DNA from: Anoxybacillus sp050480245
GTDB lineage: Bacteria > Bacillota > Bacilli > Bacillales > Anoxybacillaceae
NCBI GenBank assembly: GCA_050480245.1
Contig: JBCNEQ010000062.1
DNA length: 21,945 nt
Direction: 5' to 3' (one strand)
Shown: positions 12,970 through 20,752 of the stretch, in pieces
Position numbering within the stretch: position 1 is the stretch's first letter
Layout: every line of letters begins with the position of its first letter
Position numbers and translations under genes: made by a program
The notes under the pieces: generated by a model
The model's database searches: none
Seen by the model: only the letters and a program-made list of their open reading frames with translations
What the model was told of the DNA's origin: nothing

Positions 12970-13647
12970 GTGGATGAAATGCTAAAACGTATTTTCGATG
13001 AACTCGCATTGATGCGTGAACGCATGGCGACAAAAGACGATATTGCCGACATTGAACGCCGCATGGCCACAAAAGATGACATCGCTAACATCGAAAAACG
13101 TATGGCGACAAAAGACGATATGGCTGCCATGGACAAGCGCATCGAGCATATCGAACAAACAATGGCGACAAAAGATGATATGGCTGCCATGGACAAGCGC
13201 ATCGGACATATCGAACAAACAATGGCTACAAAAGACGATATCGCCGACATTGAACGCCGCATGGCCACGAAAGATGACATCGCTAACATCGAAAAACGCA
13301 TGGCTACGAAAGACGATATAGCTGCCATGGACAAGCGCATCGAGCATATTGAACAAACAATGGCTACGAAAGACGATATTGCTGCCATCGACAAGCGCAT
13401 CGAGCATATTGAACAAACAATGGCTACAAAAGATGACATCGCAGATCTTCCTCTCATTAAACAAGCTGTATTCGAAATACTAGAAGCAGTCAACGAAATT
13501 CCAACGATCAAGCAAAACCTCGCTGAAATGTCCGAGAAGCTTGAAGATGTCATCGCAACCCAAGCACGACACGAGCTTGCGATTCAGTCGCTTGCTGTTC
13601 GATCACTTGTACATGAAAACGAAATTCGTGCACTAAAAGCAAAATAA
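12970..13647 (+). CDS. MATKDD-repeat coiled-coil protein
   Basis: 225 aa, entirely helical and highly charged. GTG at 12970 is chosen because GGAGGTGA (12956-12963) is correctly spaced; a GTG two codons earlier is too close and the ATG at 12979 too far. MATKDD hexads occur nine times (residues 19, 32, 45, 65, 85, 98, 111, 131, 151), separated by one or two heptads of coiled coil (units of 13 or 20 residues). In other proteins with MATKDD-type hexads or nonads, published structures show trimeric alpha/beta coiled coils in which each insert forms a small beta layer. The C-terminal part is ordinary coiled coil (LPLIKQAVFEILEAV, ALKAK). No membrane anchor or signal is seen. The cellular role is unknown. 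Confidence 0.8.
   Translation: MDEMLKRIFDELALMRERMATKDDIADIERRMATKDDIANIEKRMATKDDMAAMDKRIEHIEQTMATKDDMAAMDKRIGHIEQTMATKDDIADIERRMATKDDIANIEKRMATKDDIAAMDKRIEHIEQTMATKDDIAAIDKRIEHIEQTMATKDDIADLPLIKQAVFEILEAVNEIPTIKQNLAEMSEKLEDVIATQARHELAIQSLAVRSLVHENEIRALKAK
13024..13419 (+). repeat. 198-bp tandem duplication of a MATKDD block
   Basis: The first block (13024-13221) and second block (13222-13419) each encode units of 13, 13, 20 and 20 residues in the same order, with near-identical DNA. A ninth MATKDD begins at 13420. The structure shows two levels of repetition: units within blocks, and blocks within the gene. Confidence 0.9.
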
Positions 13648-13653
13648 CGACGC

Positions 13654-13689
13654 AAAAGGCTGTCACAAACTTCCTTGGGACAGCCTTTT
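13654..13689 (+). terminator. Terminator after the MATKDD-repeat gene
   Basis: AAAAGGCTGTC (13654-13664) pairs with GACAGCCTTTT (13679-13689), an 11-bp stem. The A and T ends make it usable from both sides, including for the minus-strand small gene at 13694. Confidence 0.8.
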
Positions 13690-13693
13690 CCAT

Positions 13694-13807
13694 TTATTTT
13701 TCCTCTTTTGCCAGTTGTTCAAACGACTTCACTTTCCCGTGCGGTTCATTTTGCGCTTGCTTGCGAACTGTCCATTGCCGCTCCTTTTGTCTTTTTGACT
13801 GGGTCAT
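13694..13807 (-). CDS. Small basic hypothetical protein, 37 aa
   Basis: ATG at 13807 follows GGGAGGTGGGATCA, a very good ribosome binding site. The 37-residue product (MTQSKRQKERQWTVRKQAQ... ending FEQLAKEEK) is strongly charged and predicted helical. I do not recognise a family. The ribosome binding site, the clean ORF and the shared terminator on its 3' side support a real gene. Short basic proteins of this type are common in spore formers, but no role is claimed. Confidence 0.55.
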   Translation of the reverse strand: MTQSKRQKERQWTVRKQAQNEPHGKVKSFEQLAKEEK

Positions 13808-13912
13808 TGATCCCACCTCCCTTTTTATCATTTGTTCATTTTTCTGTTTTATGACTTTTTTATTATCAGAAAATTATGTATATTTGAAATAAGGGGAAAA
13901 GGAGGGAAGATA

Positions 13913-14059
13913 TTGCCACAATCGAAACAAGCAAAAAGGGCATTGCAAAAAGTGCAACGAGTCGCAAAAGAAGCAGCTGTGCTTGCAGAAGAAGTGCGCC
14001 AGCTCAAACAAATTTTGCATCGTTTTGGTATTTCACAAAAACGACAAAAGCGAGCCTAA
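13913..14059 (+). CDS. Small coiled-coil hypothetical protein, 48 aa
   Basis: The start is TTG at 13913, five bases after GGAGGGA; the longer upstream frame lacks a ribosome binding site. The product is basic, alanine-rich and helical (KRALQKVQRVAKEAAVLAEEV, then RQLKQILHRFGI) and could form a short coiled coil. It is divergent from the gene at 13694 and ends four bases into the convergent membrane protein gene, within a hairpin terminator. I do not recognise the family. Confidence 0.55.
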   Translation: MPQSKQAKRALQKVQRVAKEAAVLAEEVRQLKQILHRFGISQKRQKRA

Positions 14060-14075
14060 TGTGCATTGGCTCGCT
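14049..14075. terminator. Hairpin terminator between convergent genes
   Basis: AGCGAGCC (14049-14056) pairs with GGCTCGCT (14068-14075), followed on the plus strand by CGTTTTTTG. It overlaps both stop codons (14056-14059). Confidence 0.75.
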
Positions 14076-14514
14076 CGTTTTTTGTTCGATAAACATATGC
14101 ACCGATGCCGGCAATGACAAGCAAAAGAAGTAAAAACAAATTTCCTGCTTCTAAACTAGCCACAACGCTACATCCGAAACAAAAGAGAAGCGGCGTTTTT
14201 AACCATGCTTCATCGCTAAACATCCACCATTCGAATAAGCCGATCGTAAACGCCAATACGTACATCGTTCCTTCGTTAAGCAAAAAATAATGACCAAACC
14301 CAAGCGCCCCCATCCATAACGCGATGGCTGCTGGAAATAAAAGAAACGCTTCGTGCTTGCGGACGCCGCGCTTCAACACATATATATGAACAATAAGTCC
14401 GAAAGAAAATACAATGAGCGGCCATGCACTTGCCTGATACCATTGAATGATGTGGAACGTTTCAAGCGTAAATAAAATAAGCAAAGCTAACATTGCAATG
14501 ACCGTTTGCCGCAT
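14056..14514 (-). CDS. Multi-spanning membrane protein of unknown function
   Basis: 152 aa with about five to six hydrophobic helices and a short charged tail (YRTKNERANAH). ATG 14514 (MRQTVIAMLALLILFT) has AAGGGGGGA four bases upstream. Aromatic residues cluster in HIIQWYQASAWP and IGLFEWWMFSDEAW. I do not recognise the family. It lies 41 bp downstream of the YkvI-type gene on the same strand and may share its transcript. Confidence 0.65.
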   Translation of the reverse strand: MRQTVIAMLALLILFTLETFHIIQWYQASAWPLIVFSFGLIVHIYVLKRGVRKHEAFLLFPAAIALWMGALGFGHYFLLNEGTMYVLAFTIGLFEWWMFSDEAWLKTPLLFCFGCSVVASLEAGNLFLLLLLVIAGIGAYVYRTKNERANAH

Positions 14515-14555
14515 GATCTCCCCCCTTACATTCAATGTACTACACTTCTTTTTTT

Positions 14556-15551
14556 CTAGCTAGGCATTTTTCGATAGAAAAGCAAGAAAATAAATATGAT
14601 GCTCATATAGCCAAATAATGGATACAACACGCTAAGTAAGGCGTTATACCCGACTAAACTAAACGCATACATCGCAAGCAAAAGCGCAATTAATACAAAA
14701 ACGGGCTTGCGAAAAAAAAGCGCCAATTTTCGATGCAGTCCGAACACCCCTGCAACAAACGATGAAAAAATTTCACCGTAAATGATCACAACATATAACC
14801 CGTAAAACGACGCGAGCGAACGTTTCACCACTTCTGCCATCGGAATGCTGTAGGACTGCAAATTTGGAAGTAAAGAAAGCGCAAAATGGCTGCTTAATAA
14901 AATAAACATAAGCAACACGCCGCCGAGCACCCCACCGAGCCGAATCGTTTTTTCATCTTTTACTTCTGTCGCAAGCGGAACGAGCACGACTTGGGCCATC
15001 GCTAAATTAAACGCCACATACGCAAACGGAGAAAAAAAAGCAGCCAGCGGCGGTTTCGTCCATACGAGATCGCTTTCATTCATTAACGATATGGCGAAAC
15101 TAAATATAATCATAAGCGGCACAACAATCATATTAACACTTAAAATGCCGTTTAAGCCAAATAACATCGTCACAAACGCGAGAATCATAGTTAGCGCAAG
15201 TCCAACATCCGCCCGCATATGAAGCTGCTCTTCAAATACAGCCCCCGCTCCAGATAACATGACCGCGGTGACACTAAATAGCACAACAAACATAAACAAA
15301 TTGACAACGACGCTCACTTTCCCAAACAAATACACATTGAATTGTTCATATGAACGCGCATGAAGCCGATTCGCCATGATCATTAAACGCGTCCCCAAAA
15401 AAATAAATAGCCCTCCACTTACTGCAATCGTCACGACCGCAATCGCCCCGTACTGCGTAAAAAATTGCACAATTTCTTTTCCTGTCGCAAATCCAGCACC
15501 GACGACTGTGCCGACATATACAAACGCAATTTGAATGGCTCTCATCCACAT
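14556..15551 (-). CDS. ykvI: YkvI-type membrane transporter (LeuT-fold family)
   Basis: 331 aa with about ten transmembrane helices. The N-terminus AFVYVGTVVGAGFATGKEIVQFF carries the GAGFATG motif, typical of the COG3949/YkvI group of the APC (LeuT-fold) superfamily. The substrate is unknown; some authors relate the group to branched-chain amino acid and nucleobase carriers. ATG 15551 has GGGGGAG six bases upstream. In B. subtilis ykvI lies between clpE and the queuosine operon, as it does here between clpE and queC, which supports orthology. A TATATA stretch just upstream (about 15579-15588, minus strand) may be its -10 region. Confidence 0.85.
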   Translation of the reverse strand: MWMRAIQIAFVYVGTVVGAGFATGKEIVQFFTQYGAIAVVTIAVSGGLFIFLGTRLMIMANRLHARSYEQFNVYLFGKVSVVVNLFMFVVLFSVTAVMLSGAGAVFEEQLHMRADVGLALTMILAFVTMLFGLNGILSVNMIVVPLMIIFSFAISLMNESDLVWTKPPLAAFFSPFAYVAFNLAMAQVVLVPLATEVKDEKTIRLGGVLGGVLLMFILLSSHFALSLLPNLQSYSIPMAEVVKRSLASFYGLYVVIIYGEIFSSFVAGVFGLHRKLALFFRKPVFVLIALLLAMYAFSLVGYNALLSVLYPLFGYMSIIFIFLLFYRKMPS

Positions 15552-15591
15552 ACGCTCTCCCCCACTCGTCCATTTTTTCTATATATATGAA

Positions 15592-15620
15592 AAAAACGGC
15601 GAATATTTTCCGCCGTTTTT
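15592..15620. terminator. Terminator of the lipoprotein gene
   Basis: AAAAACGGCG (15592-15601) pairs with CGCCGTTTTT (15611-15620), a 10-bp stem with a U-run on the minus strand. It isolates the lipoprotein from ykvI. Confidence 0.8.
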
Positions 15621-15621
15621 C

Positions 15622-15996
15622 TTATTCTACAACTATATCGACTTTTGGCATATTGTGCATATTTTTTGCTGTCACATGTGCCACAACCGAATACGTCCCT
15701 TTGTCTGAAAACGTATATCGCGCGACATACTTTCCGTCGCCCGCATGCTTTCCTTCAATCATTTCGCGATTGTCATCGCCATGTTTCCACACTTCGAATT
15801 TCACTTCCGACGCATCGGTCACTTTTTCATCCCCGTATGTCACAAAACAAGCAAGTTCGACTTCTTGATTAGCTGGAAGCTTTTCTTCAACCGCCATTTT
15901 TACGTCTAAATACGCCAGCTCTTCTTCTTCAGATTTGTTCGCGCAACCAGCGACAACGAGCAGAAGAACAGAAAACAACAGTAGCCATTTTTTCAT
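15622..15996 (-). CDS. Lipoprotein with YtkA/FixH-like domain
   Basis: 124 aa. It has a type II signal peptide with lipobox LVVAGC, so the mature protein starts at Cys18. After a short acidic linker (NKSEEEELAYLD) comes a beta-sandwich domain of the YtkA type (VEEKLPANQEVELACFVTYG, then FEVWKHGD and GKYVARYTFSDKGTYSVVAHV). The domain belongs to a family of extracytoplasmic proteins of uncertain role, some connected with copper or cytochrome oxidase assembly. HVTAKNMHNMPKVDI near the end contains His and Met residues suited to metal binding, but this is inference. GGAGGGG lies six bases before the ATG. It is a monocistronic gene with its own terminator. Confidence 0.8.
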   Translation of the reverse strand: MKKWLLLFSVLLLVVAGCANKSEEEELAYLDVKMAVEEKLPANQEVELACFVTYGDEKVTDASEVKFEVWKHGDDNREMIEGKHAGDGKYVARYTFSDKGTYSVVAHVTAKNMHNMPKVDIVVE

Positions 15997-16053
15997 TTTA
16001 ATCCCCTCCCATGTTACAATGGTTTCACAAAATGATCACAAATGTTTGCTACA

Positions 16054-16155
16054 ATGGACAAGGATACACTATTTTCTTCATTTGGTAAATGGGTCACTCC
16101 TCTCAATTCTGTTAAATTTACACAAAGAATTGAAGAGATGAAACAAGATAAATAG
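16054..16155 (+). pseudogene. N-terminal remnant of an IS4-like transposase
   Basis: MDKDTLFSSFGKWVTPLNSV, then KFTQRIEEMKQDK and a TAG stop. The 33 residues resemble the opening of IS4/IS231-type transposases common in Geobacillus and relatives, where the conserved text would continue DKYVKKL. Here the tyrosine position is a stop and the sequence beyond does not fit. No ribosome binding site or terminal inverted repeat is seen. This is a short relic, identified from memory only. Confidence 0.45.
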
Positions 16156-16486
16156 TGGAACGAATTCAACGGGAATGAGTTGAAAAAAGTCGGCGAAGCG
16201 CAGTAGCCATGTAACAACAAAACAAATACATTTATTACCAAATAGATAGTGATCACCTTTAGTTGGTTACTGCCTTGTTTTTCGTTTATCATAAAATATT
16301 TTATTCAGAAAATTCTGCATAAAATGTTTTTATTTTTTATGCAACGCTACTGATTACGAATATATTACAAAATGTAGAAGGACAAATGGGAACTCCTTTT
16401 CAGTGGACTTACCCATCTAAAAAGAAAGGAAAAGCTATACAATTAAAAGGAAAGATCGTTTAACTTTTTCTATTTGGAAAATGTAA
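16156..16486. other. About 330 bp without a clear gene; possible coding debris
   Basis: The stretch is AT-rich and contains only fragments. One open frame without a start (16323-16463) reads LLITNILQNVEGQMGTPFQW, then TYPSKKKGKAIQLKGKIV and a stop. It looks like the C-terminus of a real protein but I cannot assign it. Together with the transposase-like remnant just upstream, it suggests an old insertion and deletion site between the lipoprotein and clpE. Confidence 0.4.
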
Positions 16487-16516
16487 GAAGGTGTCCAAAT
16501 CTTTTAGGACACCTTC
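16487..16516 (-). terminator. Hairpin overlapping the clpE stop
   Basis: GAAGGTGTCC (16487-16496) and GGACACCTTC (16507-16516) form a perfect 10-bp stem whose loop contains the clpE stop codon. The downstream minus-strand sequence (TTACATTTTCC) is only moderately U-rich. Confidence 0.65.
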
Positions 16517-18603
16517 TCATGTTTTTCAGCTTTTACGACGATGCGATCGTCCTCTACGTCGATATGAATCGTGCGCACATCTTGTTCATCAAGCAACACG
16601 TCGGCAATTTCGTCTTCGACATGTTCTTGAATGACACGGCGGAGTGGACGAGCGCCGAACGTTGGATGATAGCCGAGCTCAGCTAATTTTTCTTTCGCTT
16701 TGTCGCTAATGGTCATCGTCACATGTTGTTCAGCGAGCGTACGTTGCAACTCCGCAAGCATGAGGTCAACAATTTGCAGCATATGCGCTTTTTCAAGCGG
16801 TTTAAATTCGATAATCGCATCGAGACGGTTTAAAAATTCTGGTTTAAAGTATAGACTGAGACGTTGGAGCAAGTCGCCTTCCATGTTTGTACCCGCATTC
16901 GATGTCATAATGATAACCGTGTCTTTAAAGCTAACGGTACGGCCTTGGCTATCTGTTAAACGACCGTCTTCTAAAATTTGCAAGAACATATGTTGTACAT
17001 CTGGGTGCGCTTTTTCCATTTCGTCAAGCAAGATGATGCTGTAAGGGTTGCGGCGCACTTTTTCCGTTAATTGACCAGCTTCTTCATGGCCGACATAGCC
17101 AGGAGGTGCACCGATGAGTTTGGAGACCGCATGTTTTTCCATATATTCGCTCATGTCTAAGCGAATCATCGCATCTTTTGAGCCGAATAATTCTTCCGCA
17201 AGCGTCTTCGACAATTCTGTTTTACCGACGCCAGTCGGACCGACGAATAAGAACGAACCGATCGGACGGTTTTTCGCTTTTAAGCCTGCCCGGCTTCTGC
17301 GAATGGCTTTAGCGATTTTTTTCACCGCTTCTTCTTGACCGATCACTTTTTTCGCTAAGTTTTCTTCTAAATGTTTCATTTTTGCATGTTCATCGGCTTG
17401 TAATTTGCCAACTGGAATGCCTGTTTTTTCTTCAATGATTTGTTGAATGTGAATGACGTCAACGACAGGTTGTTCCGCTTGTCCGTTTTGTTGTAATTGT
17501 TTTTCAAGTTTCAATTCTTCTGTGCGCAATTTCGCCGCTAATTCGTAATTTTCTTCTTGCGCGGCTTTTTCTTTTTCTTTTCTTATTTGTTCGAGACGTT
17601 GTTCAATCGCTTCCTTGTTTGTCGGCGTCGCTTGTAAGCTCACTTTTGAACCAGCTTCGTCTAACAAGTCAATGGCTTTGTCAGGAAGGAAGCGGTCTTG
17701 GATGTAGCGATGTGACAATGTGACGCAGGCGTGAATCGCTTCATCTGTATATTTCACTTGGTGGAATTGTTCATATTTTGGCTGAATGCCTTTTAAAATG
17801 TTGATCGCTTGTTCGATCGTCGGTTCATGAATGAGCACAGGTTGGAAGCGGCGTTCAAGCGCAGCGTCTTTTTCAATTTTGCGATATTCTTTTAACGTCG
17901 TTGCACCGATGATTTGTAATTCACCGCGAGCGAGCGTCGGCTTTAATATGTTGCTTGCATCCATTGAACCTTCGGCCGAACCGGCACCGACGAGTAAATG
18001 AATTTCGTCGATGAATAAGATGACGTTTTTCCGTTGTTGCAATTCAGCAATGAGCTGTTTCATTCGCTCTTCAAATTGACCGCGAATGCCTGTATTTGCG
18101 ACTAACGAAGCGACGTCAAGCACGTACACTTCTTTGTTTAATAGTTTTGCAGGCACAGCCCCTTCGACGATTTTCAGCGCCAATCCTTCGACGATCGCTG
18201 TTTTCCCAACGCCCGGTTCACCGATTAACACCGGATTGTTTTTATTGCGACGATTTAAAATTTCGATGACGCGTTCAATTTCTTTATCGCGTCCGATGAC
18301 AGGGTCGATCAATCCTGCTTTAGCTAATTGCGTTAAGTTGCGACCGAATTGATCAAGCAATCCGTTTCGTTCTGGCTGTTGTTCGTGATGTTGGATGCGG
18401 GAAACCGTTGGTTCAGCAAGCGGTGCGAAGAAGTCGGAGAACAATTGATCGAAATGATCGAAGTGGAATCCTGCTGGCACTTTTAATTGTTGTTTTTGCT
18501 TTGCATAGCACGCATCGCAAAGGTGTAATTGTTGTTTTTCGTTGTTTACTTGCACGTGTAAAAAGACGTTTGCTTTATTTTGTTTACATGCTTGGCACAT
18601 CAT
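16504..18603 (-). CDS. clpE: ATP-dependent Clp protease ATP-binding subunit ClpE
   Basis: 699 aa, the same length as B. subtilis ClpE as I recall it. The N-terminal zinc finger is Cys3-x2-Cys6 and Cys29-x2-Cys32, which distinguishes ClpE from ClpC. The first AAA+ module has Walker A GEPGVGKT (128-135) and Walker B ILFIDE (195-200). The middle domain has a UVR-like coiled coil (about 330-370). The second module has Walker A GPTGVGKT (455-462) and ends in a C-terminal D2-small domain (GARPLRRVIQEHVED). The start ATG 18603 has AGGAGG nine bases upstream. ClpE unfolds substrates for ClpP under heat and disulfide stress. Two CtsR boxes in the promoter agree with heat-shock control. A longer in-frame extension upstream is not part of the protein. 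Confidence 0.97.
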   Translation of the reverse strand: MMCQACKQNKANVFLHVQVNNEKQQLHLCDACYAKQKQQLKVPAGFHFDHFDQLFSDFFAPLAEPTVSRIQHHEQQPERNGLLDQFGRNLTQLAKAGLIDPVIGRDKEIERVIEILNRRNKNNPVLIGEPGVGKTAIVEGLALKIVEGAVPAKLLNKEVYVLDVASLVANTGIRGQFEERMKQLIAELQQRKNVILFIDEIHLLVGAGSAEGSMDASNILKPTLARGELQIIGATTLKEYRKIEKDAALERRFQPVLIHEPTIEQAINILKGIQPKYEQFHQVKYTDEAIHACVTLSHRYIQDRFLPDKAIDLLDEAGSKVSLQATPTNKEAIEQRLEQIRKEKEKAAQEENYELAAKLRTEELKLEKQLQQNGQAEQPVVDVIHIQQIIEEKTGIPVGKLQADEHAKMKHLEENLAKKVIGQEEAVKKIAKAIRRSRAGLKAKNRPIGSFLFVGPTGVGKTELSKTLAEELFGSKDAMIRLDMSEYMEKHAVSKLIGAPPGYVGHEEAGQLTEKVRRNPYSIILLDEMEKAHPDVQHMFLQILEDGRLTDSQGRTVSFKDTVIIMTSNAGTNMEGDLLQRLSLYFKPEFLNRLDAIIEFKPLEKAHMLQIVDLMLAELQRTLAEQHVTMTISDKAKEKLAELGYHPTFGARPLRRVIQEHVEDEIADVLLDEQDVRTIHIDVEDDRIVVKAEKHEKVS

Positions 18604-18624
18604 AGGCACCAACCTCCTTTTGAC

Positions 18625-18681
18625 TTTGACTATATTTGACCTTTCTGTCTTTATTATAATTTGACCTTTTTTGATTTTCAA
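18625..18681 (-). promoter_or_regulatory. clpE sigma-A promoter with two CtsR operators
   Basis: On the minus strand, TTGAAA (18676-18681) and TATAAT (18653-18658) are exactly 17 bp apart. CtsR box 1 is GGTCAAATATAGTCAAA (18625-18641), a perfect match to the RGTCAAANANRGTCAAA consensus, just downstream of the expected start. Box 2 is AATCAAAAAAGGTCAAA (18660-18676), one mismatch, covering the spacer and touching the -35. Repressor bound at both would block polymerase fully. Confidence 0.9.
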
Positions 18682-18706
18682 GACCTTTTTTAAAAAAAAT
18701 AAAAAA

Positions 18707-18735
18707 ACATGATAGAAAAATGCCCTATCATGTTT
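18707..18735 (-). terminator. Intrinsic terminator upstream of clpE
   Basis: On the minus strand, AACATGATAG and CTATCATGTT form a 10-bp stem with a 9-nt loop, followed by TTTTTTATTTTTTTT. It ends some minus-strand transcript entering from the right and shields the clpE promoter. Confidence 0.75.
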
Positions 18736-18905
18736 TCTTAAAAATTGAATCGTCCGTTCGATTTCTTTTTCATCATCCCACAAATAATCAGGCATGACGA
18801 TAAAGCGCGTCAATAAAAAACCGACAATTGTCGTGACCTTTCCGGCGGAAGTGGAGGTTATATATTCTGTTCCCTTCTTGTAAATATGTGCTAAAAATTT
18901 TTTCG

Positions 18906-18934
18906 TTGACGAGAGGAAAAGATTTTTGTACGAT
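18906..18934 (+). promoter_or_regulatory. Sigma-A promoter of the lysine riboswitch and permease
   Basis: TTGACG (18906-18911), a 17-bp spacer and TACGAT (18929-18934). The predicted start near 18941 is about 28 bp before the aptamer P1 stem. Confidence 0.7.
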
Positions 18935-18968
18935 GGTAACGTCAACTGCATACGAAATCTTTCTCGTC

Positions 18969-19157
18969 AACTAAGATGAGATAGAGGTTGCGGCAAATAA
19001 TAGTAGTTTCATCGAGACGCAGAGACGTCGATGAAGTGAGATGAAAGGATTTGTCGCCGAAGTTTATAGCGTGCTCTGGCGCTATAAGCTGGGCCTGTGA
19101 CCGAATAGGTGCAGGACTGTCATCGCGCATGCGGTGGAGAGCTATCGATCTTAAGTT
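18969..19157 (+). ncRNA. Lysine riboswitch (L-box)
   Basis: Hallmark L-box segments occur in order: AGATAGAGGTTGC near the 5' end, AATAGTAGT, AAAGGATTTGTCGCCGAAG (about 19044-19062), GGGCCTGTGACCG, GACTGTCA, and GGTGGAGAGCTATC at the 3' end. P1 pairs AACTAAGAT..GATAG (18969-18983) with CTATCGATCTTAAGTT (19142-19157). By family knowledge lysine binding locks P1 and allows termination. It precedes an amino acid permease, as in B. subtilis yvsH. Confidence 0.93.
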
Positions 19158-19179
19158 TGATGCGGATGTGTCATATATT

Positions 19180-19207
19180 GTGCACCCGTTGAAAACTTAG
19201 GGTGCAC
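19180..19207 (+). terminator. Expression-platform terminator of the L-box
   Basis: GTGCACCC (19180-19187) pairs with GGGTGCAC (19200-19207), followed by TTTTTTATTTTT. A competing antiterminator is visible: TAAGTTT (19152-19158, shared with P1) can pair with AAACTTA (19193-19199) in the terminator loop. Confidence 0.88.
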
Positions 19208-19281
19208 TTTTTTATTTTTCGTATGACAACAGCCCTCCGCCCGCCTGCGTCGCCATAATCATGAATGAAAGGATGACGAAC

Positions 19282-20706
19282 ATGAAACAACAACAACAAC
19301 TCGGGTTTTGGTTATTGACAGCGCTCGTTGTCGGCAATATGGTCGGATCGGGCATTTTTATGCTTCCGCGCTCGCTTGCTGAGGCGGCAAGCCCCGCCGG
19401 CGTGCTGCTCGGATGGCTAATCACAGGGGCTGGCGTGCTCACGATCGCCATCATTTTTGGCAATTTAGCTATTCGTAAACCGGAATTAAACGGCGGACCG
19501 CAAATTTACGCGAAGGAACTGTTTCCGAAAGGTTCAAAAGCATCCATTTTATCCGGTTTTATGGCTTCTTGGGGCTATTGGATCGGCAACGTCGCTGGAA
19601 ACGTTGCGATCATTACGACGTTTGCTAGTTATTTATCGACGTTCTTCCCTATTTTAACGAGCGGACATGTCGTCTTCTCTGTTGGCTCATTTACATTAAA
19701 ACTTGGCAATCTGCTCACGTTTCTCGTCTGCACCGCACTTTTATGGATGATGCATGCGATCATTTTACAAGGAGCAGAAAGTGCCGGAAAGTTGAACTTT
19801 GTCGCAACGGCAACGAAAGTGCTTGGCTTTTTCTTATTCATTGTTATCGGATTGTTTGCGTTTGAAAAAAGCTATGTCCAACCGTTTGTTGCTCCGCGTT
19901 ACGATGAAGCAGGTCATACGCTCGGATTGCTTTCGCAAATTAACAACGTCGCGTTAAGCACACTTTGGGCGTTTATCGGCATTGAATCAGCGATCGTTTT
20001 TGCTTCGCGTGCCCGAAAACAAAGCGATGTCAAACGCGCAACGATTGTCGGACTATTCATTGCTTTAGCCATTTATATTGGCATTAGCATACTCGTCATG
20101 GGTCTGTTAAAACAAGATGTGCTCATTCAATCTGAAAAACCGCTCGTCGATGCAATCGGTACGGTATTAGGTCCTATCGGATCGCAACTGCTTGCCGGAC
20201 TCGGTTTAATTAGTTTAATCGGCTCAACGCTCGGCTGGATTTTTTTAAGTGCTGAAGTGCCGTACCAAGCAGCGAAACAAGGATTATTTATTCGCGCCTT
20301 TTTACAAGAAAACAACAAAGGCATGCCGCGTTTTTCTTTAATCGTCTCAAATATGATCGCCCAGCTATTTATTTTTTCGACGATTTCGAACTCGATGGCA
20401 GCGGCATTTGATTTCGTCATTTATATTGCAACATTATCGTATCTCGTTCCGTATTTCATCGCCTCCGTCTTCCAATTGAAGCTCGTTTGGACGGGTGAAA
20501 CATATGAAACGACGAAACAACGAATGACAGACGGCATCATCGCCCTTCTTGCGACCGTTTATTCCATTTGGCTCGTCAAAGCAGGAACAGCCGATATGAA
20601 AACATTTTTGCTCGGCGTCGCCTTGCTTGCAAGCAGCTTGTTGTTTTATCCGCTACTTCTTAAACAACAAAGCGAACATAAAACGAAACAAAAACAGTCG
20701 GCATAA
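19282..20706 (+). CDS. Lysine-type amino acid permease (APA family)
   Basis: 474 aa with about 12-13 transmembrane helices, of the basic amino acid/polyamine antiporter (APA) branch of the APC superfamily. The opening GFWLLTALVVGNMVGSGIFMLP carries the substrate-binding GSGIF motif in helix 1. The start at 19282 (MKQQQQLG) has AAAGGATGA six to seven bases upstream; earlier in-frame ATGs at 19261 and 19273 are not supported by a ribosome binding site. The L-box upstream makes lysine the most likely substrate, imported or exchanged when cellular lysine is low. YvsH of B. subtilis is the likely counterpart. The gene ends at a hairpin. Confidence 0.88.
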   Translation: MKQQQQLGFWLLTALVVGNMVGSGIFMLPRSLAEAASPAGVLLGWLITGAGVLTIAIIFGNLAIRKPELNGGPQIYAKELFPKGSKASILSGFMASWGYWIGNVAGNVAIITTFASYLSTFFPILTSGHVVFSVGSFTLKLGNLLTFLVCTALLWMMHAIILQGAESAGKLNFVATATKVLGFFLFIVIGLFAFEKSYVQPFVAPRYDEAGHTLGLLSQINNVALSTLWAFIGIESAIVFASRARKQSDVKRATIVGLFIALAIYIGISILVMGLLKQDVLIQSEKPLVDAIGTVLGPIGSQLLAGLGLISLIGSTLGWIFLSAEVPYQAAKQGLFIRAFLQENNKGMPRFSLIVSNMIAQLFIFSTISNSMAAAFDFVIYIATLSYLVPYFIASVFQLKLVWTGETYETTKQRMTDGIIALLATVYSIWLVKAGTADMKTFLLGVALLASSLLFYPLLLKQQSEHKTKQKQSA

Positions 20707-20709
20707 CAA

Positions 20710-20736
20710 AACCCCCGTCCATATTTGGCGGGGGTT
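20710..20736. terminator. Hairpin terminator between permease and truncated gene
   Basis: AACCCCCG (20710-20717) pairs with CGGGGGTT (20729-20736). The U-run is better on the minus strand (TTTTGTT), so it may serve both convergent genes. Confidence 0.65.
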
Positions 20737-20752
20737 CATAGTCTCACCATCT

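Noticed and set aside
12927..13553. Antisense repeat ORFs opposite the MATKDD gene
   Set aside because: They are shadows of the repeat DNA; the plus strand has the promoter, ribosome binding site and coiled-coil logic.
16504..18951. An 815-aa ClpE with a long N-terminal extension
   Set aside because: The extension crosses a strong terminator, the clpE promoter and both CtsR boxes. The ribosome binding site and zinc finger fix the start at 18603.
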